A stretch of DNA of 47,227 bases, taken from NCBI GenBank assembly GCA_001931875.2, contig MSJH02000617.1, positions 1 to 47,227 of the forward strand. Direction: 5' to 3'. This document shows, in pieces, positions 21,550 through 32,999 of this stretch. How positions within the stretch are numbered: the stretch's first letter is position 1; every line of letters begins with the position of its first letter. The notes under the pieces were generated by a model. The model was not told where the DNA came from and did not search any database. It was given only the letters and a program-made list of their open reading frames with translations. The position numbers were made by a program, and so were the translations under genes. Source of the DNA: Byssochlamys sp. IMV 00236 (taxonomy: Eukaryota; Ascomycota; Eurotiomycetes; Eurotiales; Thermoascaceae).

Positions 21550-24410
21550 TCTATATTAATGCCTAGAGATAAGAGATTTAGTGCAAGTATTACTTAATAT
21601 AATTTTTTAGCATCTTATTTATTATCTAATAACTTAACCTTCTCCCTCTTATACTTTATTATATAGGGGATCTTTATATAAGATATAACTTGTCTACTTA
21701 GTAAAAATAGGAGGTTTATTTATAAGTCTTTATAATTATTTAAATTATTAAAATAAGAATAGTTAAGTATTTCTTTCTATTCTATAATTTTATTATAATA
21801 AGATATCTTAATTTCCTTTTAATAAAAAACTTCTTTTTCCTTTTAAGAAAAAACTAGAATTTCCTTATAGCTCTTCTCTTAATTTTTAATATTATTCTTC
21901 TTTTTATTTAAGGGTATATATATACTTAAGGTAATAGGTTAAGTTACTAGTTAATTCTTTAAGTTCTTTATTAATATTATATTCGGCGATAATCTTTAGA
22001 GAATCTTAAGATCTAGGTCTTCTCCTAGTTTATCTTTAAAGAACTTAGCTTAATAAGTCTTAATAGTCTTCCTTATATCTAGAGCTTAAACTTTTTATTA
22101 TTTATTTATTCCCTTAATATATTCTATAAAAATATAGATCCTGCCTTAATTTATTAACTTATCCCTTTATATACCTTGCGGTAGAGATTCTAGGTTTATA
22201 TATAATACTGCCTAATATCCCTATACTTTTAAATAGTTAATTAATAGCTTAACTCTAATAAAGGCTTCCTCTAGAGATATCTAAACCCTATTAACTATTA
22301 GTCTGTTTAATATTCTATTTCTAATATATATATTAGTTTAAGCTGCCTCTACTTATAATTTAATTAAAAGGTTTAAATCTTTAAGTATAGCTCTTATTTC
22401 TTTCTTAATAATTTAATATACTTATTTTATAGCTCTATTCTATATTAATATATATAGAATTATTAGTTTATAATAAGTGCTAAACTATTTCCTCTAAGTC
22501 TTAAAAAGATTCTTAAGTTCTAGTATATTATTTAATTATATATTAAGAATTTAAAGACCTATTACTATCTTAATCTCCCTTTTCTATTTATTTAAGATAG
22601 AGGCAGTATTAGATTTAGCTCTTATTAGAAATACTTATATTTTCCTTAAGAAATTATTTATAACTATTAAGAAGTAAATATATTTATTTTTAAACTCTAG
22701 TATTTAACCGCATATATCTATATAGATAAGTTTAAGAATACTAGCCTTTTATATACTAGTAGTCTCTCTCTTATTTTTAATATTAGCTATAATATAAGTT
22801 ATATACTAATAATCTATTACTACTTTAATAGATTTCTTTAATATAGTTAAGTTATATAAGTTTTTAACCTTTTTAGGTTTAAGATAATTAATTCTCCTAT
22901 ACTATAATTAATACTTCTCCTTAATTTTATTTTAATAAAATAAGGGAGTAATTTTATTTTAAAGAAATTCTTCCTCTTAGTTTATAGCTATAATATTAAA
23001 GATATTTTTAATAGATAGTAGTATAATAGGCATATATTATAACTTTAGTATTTAGTCTAGGAAAATTCTCTTAATAATATAGACTCTATATTTAATAGTA
23101 TCTTAAATTATAACTTTATCTAACTTATTTAATATAGATATTATTCTTTTATTAAAATACCTGCGTATATTTAACTACTAGCAGAATATCTTAGTTAATA
23201 AGAAATTTACCCTAAGGTTTAGTATAAGTAATGTGTTTTCTAGGTCTAATCCCTTCTTATTCTTATCTCTTAAAATAGCTATTTCTATATATTTTAAATG
23301 TAGGATTCTTCCGCTTATATAAATATACCTTTATTAAATTTAAATTAGTAGTTCTTTAAAGCAATAGTTCTTATTAGTTATATATAAACTAGCACTATTA
23401 TCTATATACTATTAAGATAAATTTTTATTAGTAATATCTTTTAAAAGGTAAGTAATCTTATATAAGACTTAGTTATTAAAAGTAACTAAAGTTAAGGATT
23501 TTAATTAAGATTAATTTTTTCTAGAGTCTGAGGTTTTTTTTACCTTATATGCTCTATACTTTCTATCTTTTAATCTCTCGCTCTTTAGGGATTAAACCTC
23601 CTTATAGAGTTTAGTAATTAAGTCTATTATCTTTTTATCCTAGATAATAAGACTATTAGATATTTATTTAAGAGACTCCTTTCTTTATTTTTAGCTATTT
23701 CTTATACCTTTCTAAGTAATAAGTAAGAATAAGCAGTCTTTAATATAGTGATTTTTCTTATAGATATAATATTTAATTAGGGTTTATCTATTTTTAGTAA
23801 AGAATGTAGTAATTAGCTTTATTTAAAATTAAGCTTCTGCCTCCTCTAAGATACTTAAGATTTTATCTATATTTAAGCTTATTTATATATTAATTATTAT
23901 TCTAGTAGTAGTATACTCTTTAAATAAGGCTAAGAGTAGTTATTAAATCCTAGCTTTAGATTTAGCTAAAGAAGATATATTCTTATTATATACTTTAATT
24001 TTCTTCTCTATTAAGTTTAGTTATCTCTAAGTATTTAAAATTATCTGTCTAGAAGTTATTTAAAATTATATATATTATTAGATAAGCTAATATTTCTAGA
24101 TAGAGAGGGATTATTTATATTTTATTTATAGTCCCTTCTATAGATTCTCTACGCTAGATAAATTTATAAAGTTCTTCTAGTTGCTGTCTAAGAGGTATTT
24201 AATAATCTAGTATTATATAATTATATTAGTCTTTTTAAATATCTTCTTATCCTAGCTTTTTTTTCTTTTTTAAATAATTTAATAGTATTCTAGTAATTCT
24301 TATTAAAAAGCTATTTTTTTATATATAAGAACTATATCTTATAGTTCTCCCTTAAGAGAGTAAAAATTAGTTTATCTCTTTTATTATTCTTATCTTCTAT
24401 TAAGGATATA
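21550..24410 (-). pseudogene. Copia gag-protease-integrase, degenerate
   Basis: The minus-strand gag starts near 24,390 with RENYKI-FLYIKK-L (24,300-24,352), the Copia L-x-G-x-N-Y-x-x-W pattern. A zinc-knuckle and protease region is expected near 23,600-23,400; a decayed stretch with QFIYN near 23,400 may be the protease. The integrase is clear: TYIIANIKNK and LIYIDI-G near 22,800-22,720, then QNRAIKQVYQIIKKEIRAIL (22,385-22,450), matching the Copia N-G-x-x-E-R-x-x-x-T integrase block, and EEAFIRVKLLINYLKVQGYQ near 22,230-22,290 (expected W-G-x-K-P-x-x-x-H-L-R-x-F-G-C). Below 22,000 only linker-like sequence remains. Stops abound. Confidence 0.78.
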
Positions 24411-24615
24411 ATAATAATAAGTTAATTCTCTAACCTTTAATAGGATTTAACTCCTATTAGGTTTAGTGCTTAATATAGTATTAGAGCAGTCTTATTATAG
24501 GTCCTCTTATATAAGAATAGCTTATTACTACTAGTTTAAACTTAAATATTTAAAATAGAATAGTTTTTATTATATAGCTATTTCTCTTAAGTTATTATAA
24601 ACCTAAGCTTATAAT

Positions 24616-24889
24616 TAGTTAAAAAGAATAGGTTCAGATAGAATTCTTAGACTAATCTAATAGCTTAAAGGGCTAATAATACTTAGAGAGAAGAAGTATT
24701 AGCATATATAGTAGATACTAAGTATATCTATATATTCTTAGTTAGGGCAATAGATTTTTTATAGAGGCTTAGGAAATAATTTCTTTAAGCTGCCTAATTT
24801 TATTATAATAAAATTATTCTTAAAGATTTTCTTAAAGTAAAATCTTAGTTATATAAGAAACTACTAGTCCTAACTGCTATTTTATAATA
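24616..24889 (-). repeat. Copia 5' LTR, 274 bp
   Basis: On the minus strand it begins tattataaaatagcag and ends attctttttaacta, then continues attataagcttaggtt as in the other 5' LTR. It matches the LTR at 25,373-26,142 nearly end to end once the MITE is removed. No purine tract precedes it, which supports a 5' rather than a 3' LTR. Confidence 0.8.
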
Positions 24890-25372
24890 ATCTATATTAA
24901 TATTATAATTAGTACTTATATAATTAAGCTAAGAGAAGCTATTTATTATTAAAATAAATATATTAAAGTAAGTAATTAAATATATACTTATATAATAAGA
25001 TAAAGAGAATTAATTATACTTTATTATATATAATAGCTATAAATTAAGTAATATAAAATTAAACTACTCTATTTATAAAAAGAAACTTTTAATTATTAAA
25101 TATATATTATAATTATAAGATTAATATATTAATAATAAGATAATAATAATAGTACTTACTAACTATAAGAGCTTATAGTATTTTTAATCTATAAAAATAT
25201 ACTTAAAATAACTAGTATAATAAGTATTAGAATTTTAAGAATATACTCTTAATATTTAATATAAGAAAGAATTAGAGGCTATTATTCTAAATACTATTAA
25301 TTAATACTTTAACTTTATAGAGAATTAGCCTATAAATATTATAGAGATAATAATATTATTATTAGTTAAAAA
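24890..25372. other. A+T-rich spacer between two Copia elements
   Basis: A 483-bp stretch between the 5' LTR at 24,889 and the 3' LTR at 25,373. The plus strand reads as a Lys/Gln/Tyr-rich stretch (IIKLREAIYYQ-like) if stops are Gln, suggesting an older broken coding region, but no family was recognised. Confidence 0.35.
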
Positions 25373-26142
25373 GAATAAGTTTAAATAAAATTCTCTAGAC
25401 TAATTTAATAGCTAGAGTAGTTATATAGGCGGTTCGGTTTAGTTCAGGGGGGAGATTAAACCGCCCGTAGCGGTTTTCGGTTCGGGGTAGATAAACTGTA
25501 CTTAAACTAAACTGTATACTAGTAGTTCGGTTTAAAACTAAAAAAACTAAATCGGCATAATTAGTTACTAACCTAAGTTAGATCCGGTTATATAACTATG
25601 CTCTAGCTATATTAGGATAAATAAGCGAAAATTACAATACTATAATTTACCGATTTCTAATATATTTTTATTATATATACTAAATACTATAGTAATTTTA
25701 TACCTCCGATATAAGTATCGATAAATTACATAGTGTAATTTAAATACGAGGTCAAAATTACGGTTCAAATAGTTTAAACTAAAAACTACCGGTTCGGTTT
25801 AGTTCTAGTAAACTCGCACCGCGGTTTACTAGGAAGCGAACTAAACCGAACTATAGGCGGTTTAGTTTAGTTCAGTTCGGTTTTTTCGGTTTACTATAAC
25901 TACTCTACTAATAGCTTAAAGAGCTAATAATACTTAAGAAGAAAGAGTATTAATACACGCGGTAGACCTTTAATATATATATATATTTTTACTTACTTAA
26001 AGTAATAGATTTTATATAAAGCTTAAGAAGTAGTTTCTCTAAGCCGCTTAATTTTATTAAGGTAAAATTATTTTTAAAGATTTTCTTAAGGTAAAATCTT
26101 TATTATACTAGAATTTACTAGTTCTAATTACTATTTTATAAT
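25373..26142 (-). repeat. Copia 3' LTR interrupted by a MITE
   Basis: The LTR pieces are 25,373-25,412 and 25,916-26,142 (267 bp together, against 274 bp for the uninterrupted LTR at 24,616). On the minus strand it starts tattataaaatag directly after the purine tract and ends ttctttttaacta. The intact LTR at 24,616 shows the empty target sequence actaatctaatagcttaaag, which defines the MITE insertion precisely. Confidence 0.85.
25413..25907. mobile_element. 495-bp hAT-type MITE with 8-bp target-site duplication
   Basis: Perfect 13-bp terminal inverted repeats TAGAGTAGTTATA / TATAACTACTCTA. The flanks are TTAATAGC (25,405-25,412) and CTAATAGC (25,908-25,915), an 8-bp duplication with one C/T difference, and the empty site is visible in the related LTR at 24,616. 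An 8-bp duplication and TAG-type ends are hallmarks of hAT elements. Subterminal ggttcggtttagttc repeats are present at both ends. It holds no gene, is much richer in G+C than its surroundings, and carries one TAACCTAAGTTA palindrome (25,569-25,580). Its right end, reverse-complemented, matches the left end of the large hAT at 32,486, which is its likely autonomous relative. Confidence 0.9.
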
Positions 26143-26153
26143 ACTTCTCCTTA
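26143..26153 (-). other. Copia polypurine tract
   Basis: The minus strand reads taaggagaag immediately before the LTR start tattataa. Its position right after the RNase H relic and next to the LTR is that of the plus-strand primer of an LTR element, and it shows that this LTR is the 3' one. Confidence 0.65.
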
Positions 26154-26159
26154 GTTTAA

Positions 26160-27760
26160 ACTTACTAGGTTAGTTAATCTTAGTTAACTTAAGAATCTTA
26201 AGAAGTTTACCTTTAGTAATAGTTTAATAAAACTATTTACTATTATATCTTATATTTTAATAAACTTAATATTAATCTTATTTCTTTAGTATAAGTTATA
26301 TATATAGTAATATATAATATTAATATGCTTTAATCTCTTATAAGTATAAGTATCTCTAATTAGTAATAGTAATACTTAATTATCTTTATAGACCTTAACT
26401 AAAGAACTAATAATAAAAGCTTACTCTTCTCTTACTATTAGTTTAAATTTATTTAAATTAATATAATATCTATATCTTATATTTCTTAAAAAAAGGGCTA
26501 ACTATTAAGACTATTTTATAGCTTAATATATAGCTATATATTTAGCCTTTATAGTTAAAATTATAATAGACTTTTATTTTTTATTTAATTAGCTTATTAA
26601 ATTACTAGTTAAAGTAAAAATATTCTTTAAGATTAATATTTAATTAGACTTATCTATTATATAATTTAAGTCTAAGTATTTAATAAGTTACTAGTCTTAG
26701 TTTATATTAAACTTAAGATTAAAGCATATAGTTAATTATAAATATCTTATAAGAGATTTTAATATCTTAAAGTATCTTTTAAATAGATTTAATAAATATT
26801 AACTTAATTTATTTATTATAAATATAATATCTAGTCTTATTAAAATTATTAAATAGATTAAGCTATTAATAATCTTTTAATACTTTCTTTAGTTTACTTT
26901 TTTATTTTAAGGGCTAAATAATTTTAAAGAGTTATATTTATTTAATAGAATATTAATTAAGTATATTTTCTCTTTATTTATTTTATATTATAATAAGAGT
27001 TTCTTAATATAATAAGATTAATTTATTATTAATATTTAATCCTTCTTATTTTAAGTAACTTAAATATTAAGAATTTTCTTTATTTCTCTTAAGTCTTTTA
27101 TCTTATATATTAATTTAAACTCTTATTTAAACTAGTAAATATTTTTTATTTACTTTATACTAATTAGAATATTATTAATATATATTAAGAATAAGATTTC
27201 TTTCTCTAAGTATTATAATAAATATAGATTAATATTAATCTATATAAAATTTATTTTCTAAAGTATTTCTATATAGGTTTAATTTTAATCTCTTATAGCT
27301 TATTTTAAATTATATAGAGATTAAAGAATTTTTAATATTATTTCTAGTAGTATATTTATTTCTAGTAGAAGTATTATATAAATCTTTTCCTTTAATATTA
27401 ACTTTATAAAGGTATTATTAATATCTATAGTATAATACTTATAATTCTCTATTATAATAATAGCTAGAAATATTTATAGTATATTATATTATAAGATAAA
27501 AGTAAAGGTATATTTAAAATTAATACTATATTTCTAAGTAAACTCTTAAATAATAAGGTATACCTTAAGCTTTTAAAGAGAATTATTTAAGTTATATTTT
27601 ATAGTTAATATTTAATAGCTAGTTATAATATTAGCTTTTAATAATAGTATAATTATTTTAAAAGTTTTATTTACTTAAAGTATATTTATTTTAGCTTTAA
27701 ATATATTTTACTATAGTTTTAATATTAAGATTAAAAGTATTCTTATTAAGGATTAGAAAA
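26160..27760 (-). pseudogene. Copia reverse transcriptase and RNase H, degenerate
   Basis: In minus-strand order: NKTFKIIILLLKAN (expected N-x-T-W-x-x-V) near 27,680-27,640; KLKVYLIIQEFTQKYSINF near 27,560-27,510 (expected K-A-R-L-V-A-x-G-F); YTIDINNTF near 27,430-27,405 (expected D-V-x-x-A-F); and IYINNILI near 27,190-27,160, where the catalytic Y-V-D-D box has become Y-I-N-N through G-to-A changes. The RNase H follows: AKYIAIYQAIKQ (expected A-E-Y-x-A) near 26,545-26,505 and KHINIIYYYI (expected K-H-I-D-I-x-x-H) near 26,330. Stops occur at former Gln and Trp codons. The copy is inactive. Confidence 0.85.
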
Positions 27761-27960
27761 GATTCTAGAATTTAAAAAGCTTAAGTATACTAAGTATTAG
27801 GTAGGTTATATAACTAGTAGATTATATAACCCCGCGAGATTTAGGGGTTATTATCTATAATATTTACTCCCTTTTTTAAGAGACTTAAGTCTGCTTAAAG
27901 TCTTAGAAGTTAAATTAAAAACTATAGTATATTACTAAATACTATTATACGCCTTTAAAT

Positions 27961-28538
27961 ACTATATTACGCTATAAGTCTCTATAGAATACTATAGTAG
28001 CTATAATTAAAATTTTAAATTAAAGTAATATATAAAAGAAATATTACTAAATATAGTTATAGAAAAGAGAAATATTATTAAATACAGTTATAAGAATATA
28101 ATAAGAAAAGTAAGTAAGACTATTTTAAGTAATATTATTTAAAAAATTATAGGAGAAATACTCTATAAATATTAAGCCGCTTCTTCTTTACTAAATATTT
28201 AGTCGCTTTAATTTTTTTTAGCTAGGTTCTTAAGTAAGGAGATTACTTTAGAAATATTTAATCCCTTTAATTTAATAATTTTTCTATAGTTTTTATTCTA
28301 TAAGATAGTTAAATTATAAGTAGCTTCTCTCTTAATAGGTTTATTATTAATAAGGTTAATTATTAATACTATAATATTTAATTTAGTTTTTATTATTTAT
28401 TTAGAATTAATATTTATATCTATTAATATAATCTTTTATTCTAATATTAAGTTAATAAGAGTCTTATAAATAAGTTATTTTAACTTTATTTCTATATTAT
28501 TAACTCTATTGCTATTTTCTACTATTACTAGCGAATTA

Positions 28539-28569
<31 letters not shown>

Positions 28570-30400
28570 TATTCTAGATATATATATTAAAGACTTATTA
28601 GTCTTAATTATTCTTATTATTGCCTAATTCTATTATAATTTCTTAGTCTTTATTATTACCTTATTTTATAATTCTTTAATCTCTATTATTAGTCTATTTT
28701 ATTATAATTCTTTAGTCTCTATTATTACTTTATTTTAATATATTTTCTTCCTTAAGTATAATTAAGTTACTAGTATAATTTATAATATTATAGGCTAAAG
28801 GTAATTATTAATAATTAAAGAGATTATTTAATCTCTTAAAAATCGCCTTAATAAAAGCTAATATATTTAATGCTTTAATATTTAATATAATAAAGTTTAG
28901 TTTTTCTTTCTCTTTATTTATACCCTCTGCCGCTATATATAGTCTTATTCTAATAGTATAAGTCTATATTTCTAGATTATATATAGTTACTTATTAGAGC
29001 TCTTTATTATTATTCGCTAATATTAGTTTTACTATAATATCTATTATATTTAATTCTTCTACTATATTAGCTAATAGTATTATTTACTCTTATCTGTCTA
29101 TAAACTAGTATATATATAGCTTTAGGGTATCTCTTATTATATAGAGGTATATATTACTACTTACCTTTTAATAAGCTAATATCTTAAGTTAAACTTAAAA
29201 CCCTAATTCCTCTCTAAATAGCAGTATTCTTTCTCTTCTATTAATTCTTTAGTTTCTCTAGGCTTATTAAATAGTCCTTAAGAATATAGTTAATATAAAC
29301 CCTATATTAAGACTTTAGTTTCTTTAAAGGTATTAGTTTAATTAAATATATCTATAGGGTTTACTTACTATTCTTAATTATATCTATACCTTTTTAAATT
29401 ATTATATAGTTAATCTATTATAGTCTTTATTAGCTATTTATATAGATATAATATATAATAAGTAAAATAAATATTCTTAATAAGTTATTAAGAATTATAG
29501 TATTATCTAGTTCTTTAACTATTTACCTTACTTCTTTCTTTATCTTATTTAAAAATTCCTCTATTAAATTAAAAGATAGCCTTTTATTAATTAGTAAGTT
29601 ATTATCTTTTAACTTCTATATGCTTTTATTTATATTTATATTATTAGATATTATCTTTAGTAAGAATTTAATTTAATTAAGTCTAGTTAATAAGATATAG
29701 ATATTAAAGAGATATTAGCGTTAAAGATTAAGGATATAAATATTAAAGATATTTATTTATCTAGTTAAATCTTATATTTAGTCTTTTAGTAAGGCTTTTA
29801 TTAATAAGCGTATTTATACTATCTTTAAATAGCTATCTTATAGCTTAGCTCTTAAGTTACTATTTATATTTTACTTTATTCTTAGGATTTAAATAGCTAA
29901 CTTAGCTTATTTACTAACTTAAAGAAATAGAATAAAATAGCTTATTTAGCTTATCTATAACTTAATTATATTATTATATATATATAGTTTTAACTTAATA
30001 ATCTATTACTCTAAATAATAGATTAATTACTTAGCTTATTAAAATATAGTCTATATATATAAAAGCTCTAAATAGTAAATTTCTCTGCTTAGCTTTAGCT
30101 TTAAATAATAAGTTCTATTACTTAGCCTTTCTTTAATTATTAAGTATTAAACCTAGTATAAAGAGATATTTAAAATAAAAATATTATACTATCTCTAGTA
30201 TATAAGTAAGCTTTCTTATTAATATTTAGTATTATCTTATTACTTTAAATATATTCTTAATATATTTAGCTAGCTTTTATATATTCTTATAATATCTATA
30301 ATTATATTATTTTATAAGATATTTTAATATTTTATTATAGCTCTTAATATTAAATATTTTATTAACTTCTTATTTCTTATATTACTTTATATTATTTAAG
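27961..30400. other. Unassigned degenerate sequence between Copia and Gypsy remnants
   Basis: The minus strand gives long coding-like readings when stops are taken as Gln (for example KPIKREATYNLTIL near 28,330 and IEEFLNKIKKEVRQIVKEL near 29,560-29,500), so at least one old open reading frame existed. I could not assign it to integrase, gag or any other family. The section 29,700-30,150, A+T-rich and lying just below the Gypsy integrase C terminus, may be that element's 3' LTR, but no second LTR copy is in the window to prove it. Confidence 0.35.
28616..28745. repeat. Tandem repeat of 33-36 bp, 3.5 copies
   Basis: Units start at about 28,616, 28,652, 28,685 and 28,721 with attatt(g/a)cc or attattagtc and share ttattttataattctttaRtctct. 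A length near 36 bp (12 codons) and the surrounding minus-strand coding-like reading suggest a repetitive low-complexity protein segment. Confidence 0.6.
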
Positions 30401-32485
30401 ACTTAAACTAATAGTTCTAGCTTTAATTCTTTATATAATTTATTTTATTTCTATAGGGATAATAAGAATATATAGAATATTAAATATATTTAATATAAAG
30501 GAGGTAATTTTAAGTAATAAGCTTAAAGGCTAACTTTAATTAAAACTTTAAATAGACCTTAATACTTATTATTTAGTTTCTTACTAAGTTTATTTATATA
30601 TAAATATTTTATATTAAAAAGGATTTTATTACTAATTTTAAACTCTATTAGCTTATTTAAAGATTTTTTAAGTACTTAATTTTAAAATAATAAGAGATAT
30701 TTAATTAGCTCTTTATATAGTTTCTAAAGGTCTTATATAAATTATATTATATTAATATTACTATTAATAAGAATCTTAGTTAAGCTTAATAGTTTTAAGT
30801 ATTTACTATAATAAGTAAAGAATAAAGATACTCTTATTACTATCTAATAAGAATTATTATAAATATACTTTATAATTATTAATAGCTAAGCCTAGTTATT
30901 CTATTACTAATTTATAAATATTCTTAAATATTATTTTAATATTTAATTTAACTATTTTATTATATTATTTATTTAAGAATAAAATACTATTAATAACTAG
31001 TAGTTTATATTAAGGGCTTTAACTATTATTATTTAAAAACTTAATATAAATAAAGATTCTTTATCTAAGATAATAGATTTCTATATACTATATAAATAGA
31101 ATATATTCTTAATATAAAGTTAAGTAAAGGTTCTTATATTAGTTTCTATAGTATATATTATAAAATAGCTTATTTTACTAAAATAATTAATAAAAACTAG
31201 AATTATTAAATAATTTAACCTTAAACTATTTATATTTTTAAGTAGTTCTAAAATAAAATCTACTATAATATAGTCTTATAATCTATTAAGTACTAGTAGT
31301 ATTATTAGAATATTATAATATATCTATACTATCTTCGCTCTTTAATATGCTAAATAACCCTAGATATAGTCCGCTATTATTAATACTAGTCTAGGCTAAA
31401 ATACTTATCTTCTAATTCTCTTAATTATAGAGTTCTTTCTTTAATAATTACTCGCTCTTAAATTATAGAATTTATAAAGAATAATTAGCTATAGTTCTTC
31501 TATAAGAATATATACTTTAATATAATTATAATAGAAAATACTATTATTCTTATTTTAATAGACTTTTAGCTAAGCTTATATTATTATCTTTATCTCCTTA
31601 ATATAATTATACTTTATTTTATCTTATAGGGAAATATCTTATTTTTACTCTTAGTTTAAAAATAGATCTTATAATAATATCTTAAAGTATTAGTATTTTT
31701 CTATATACTATATTATATTAACTTAAAAGAGTTATACTTTTTAAGTCTATACTTAATATAGAAATAAAACTATAAGAAATATTTTATCTATTTAGCTTAT
31801 TTCTAGGATAAAATCTATATTATTAAGAAATATTTTAAATTATTATAGTCTATAATTACTTTAACTAGTTTAGCTATTTTAATTAAGAAATATCTCTAGA
31901 CTTTAAAGGTATTAATAATAGTAAATAATTCTTACTTATATATTAGCTATTATAACTTTATATCTATAAATTTTATATTATAAAATATAATAAGATATTA
32001 TATTTTATCCTTAAAAACTTAGCTTAATATTACTAACTTAATAAACTTACTTATATTAATCTCTAATAAGCGCTATTTATTTAAGTTAAAATGCTTTAAT
32101 AGTAATATCTTTATAAAGTATTTCTTAAGTATTTAAAAGCTTATTTAAGCTTTTTCTCCCTATATAAATAGTATATTATATTTTATAAGTTAAGTTAATA
32201 AAAAAGTAATATAACTATAATATTTAATAAACTAATAATAAAAATTATAGAATTTAAAGAATTAAATTAAGCTTATTATTAATATTAGTATAAGCTAAGT
32301 AATAATAGTCTCTATTTATTATTTATTTATTATTATCTCTTAAAGTATAATTATAAACCTTAAGAATATAACTTTATTAATAGAGAATAAATATTTCTTT
32401 AATTTATAAAATAGGTTATTATTTAATAAGCTCTAAAGAACTACTCTTATATATTAAGTATAAAGCTTCTTATTATAGCTAAAGA
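30400..32485 (-). mobile_element. Minus-strand Gypsy retrotransposon fragment, cut by the hAT element
   Basis: RNase H and integrase relics run down from the hAT boundary. Reading direction puts the gag, protease and most of the RT on the far side of the hAT insertion, beyond the window. The hAT left end at 32,486 lies in the RT/RNase H region, so the Gypsy element is older than the hAT. Confidence 0.75.
30420..32480 (-). pseudogene. Gypsy RNase H and integrase, degenerate
   Basis: Minus strand, from high to low coordinates: an RT-end/RNase H block FKYLKKYFIKILLLKHF and LEINIS (expected T-D-A-S) near 32,110-32,020, then a block corresponding to F-L-x-R-x-x-R-W-x-x-x-L. The integrase core has YIVVDFILEL (expected D-F-I-x-x-L-P) near 31,290-31,255, a TAF/ILDKESLFIL-like block (expected S-D-R-G-S-x-F) near 31,090-31,060, and INNIIKQLNQILKQYLR near 30,970-30,915 (expected T-E-R-x-N-x-x-L-E-x-Y-L-R). 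The C-terminal part KVYLKFQLKLAFKL and IQYSIYSYYPY near 30,560-30,460 matches the G-P-F-x-V...H-P-V-F-H-x-S-L-L-x-P-Y end of Gypsy integrases. Stops are frequent; it is clearly dead. Confidence 0.8.
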
Positions 32486-32542
32486 TAGAGTAATTATAGT
32501 AAACTAAAAAAACCGAACTAAACTAAATTAAACCGCTTATAG
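32486..32542 (+). repeat. hAT left terminal inverted repeat and subterminal region
   Basis: TAGAGTAATTATAGTAAACT, then AAAAAAACCGAACTAAACT and ccgcttatag, colinear with the reverse complement of the MITE right end (25,850-25,907) with mostly G/A and C/T differences. Further inward, ggtttagttttttcggttt at 32,629-32,652 echoes the ggttcggttt repeats of the MITE. Confidence 0.85.
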
Positions 32543-32999
32543 TTTAGTTTAATTTACTATTTTATAAACTAGAACAGTTTATAGATTTTATAAATTAAAC
32601 TAATAGTTTATAGTATACTATATAGTTTAAATAGGTTTAGTTTTTTCGGTTTTATTTAGTTTTTTTAATTTTATTTAAGTTTTTTAATTTCTTTATATTA
32701 ATTTTAATTTTTATATAGACCTTTAAGAACTATTTATTCTTTTATAATATTTATTATTAAATATTAAATAGAAATTAATAGAAAGATATTAGATCTAATA
32801 ATTAAATCTAACTTAAGTTAAATTACTAATATTTATATTAGCCTTTAATATAGTTAATCTAGCGCAAATAATAACTAGAAGACTTAGGTCTATTTATAAT
32901 TATTATATTCCTCTAAGAATATATAGAAGCTCTAAGTATAGGTAATTAATCTAATTCTCCTTTATTATATATAGAGTTAGTAATAGATTAATCTATTTA

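Larger units (their letters stand above)
21487..24889 (-). mobile_element. 5' half of a minus-strand Copia retrotransposon
   Basis: The 5' LTR lies at 24,616-24,889, followed downward by a leader, gag, protease and integrase, and the element is then cut at the MULE boundary (21,486) before the reverse transcriptase. Its missing 3' half is not on the other side of the MULE in the same orientation. What lies there is the 5' half of a plus-strand element with homologous LTR and leader. Confidence 0.75.
25373..27960 (-). mobile_element. Minus-strand Copia retrotransposon (3' part)
   Basis: Reverse transcriptase and RNase H relics (about 27,760-26,160) lead into a purine-rich tract and a 3' LTR (25,373-26,142) that is split by a MITE. 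Neither the integrase nor a 5' LTR was found at higher coordinates, so the 5' part is lost or unreadable. The LTR family is the same as at 24,616 and 11,167. Confidence 0.8.

Noticed and set aside
25413..25907. G+C-richer island as a surviving host gene or exon
   Set aside because: No open frame, and precise inverted repeats, target duplication and empty site identify it as a MITE.
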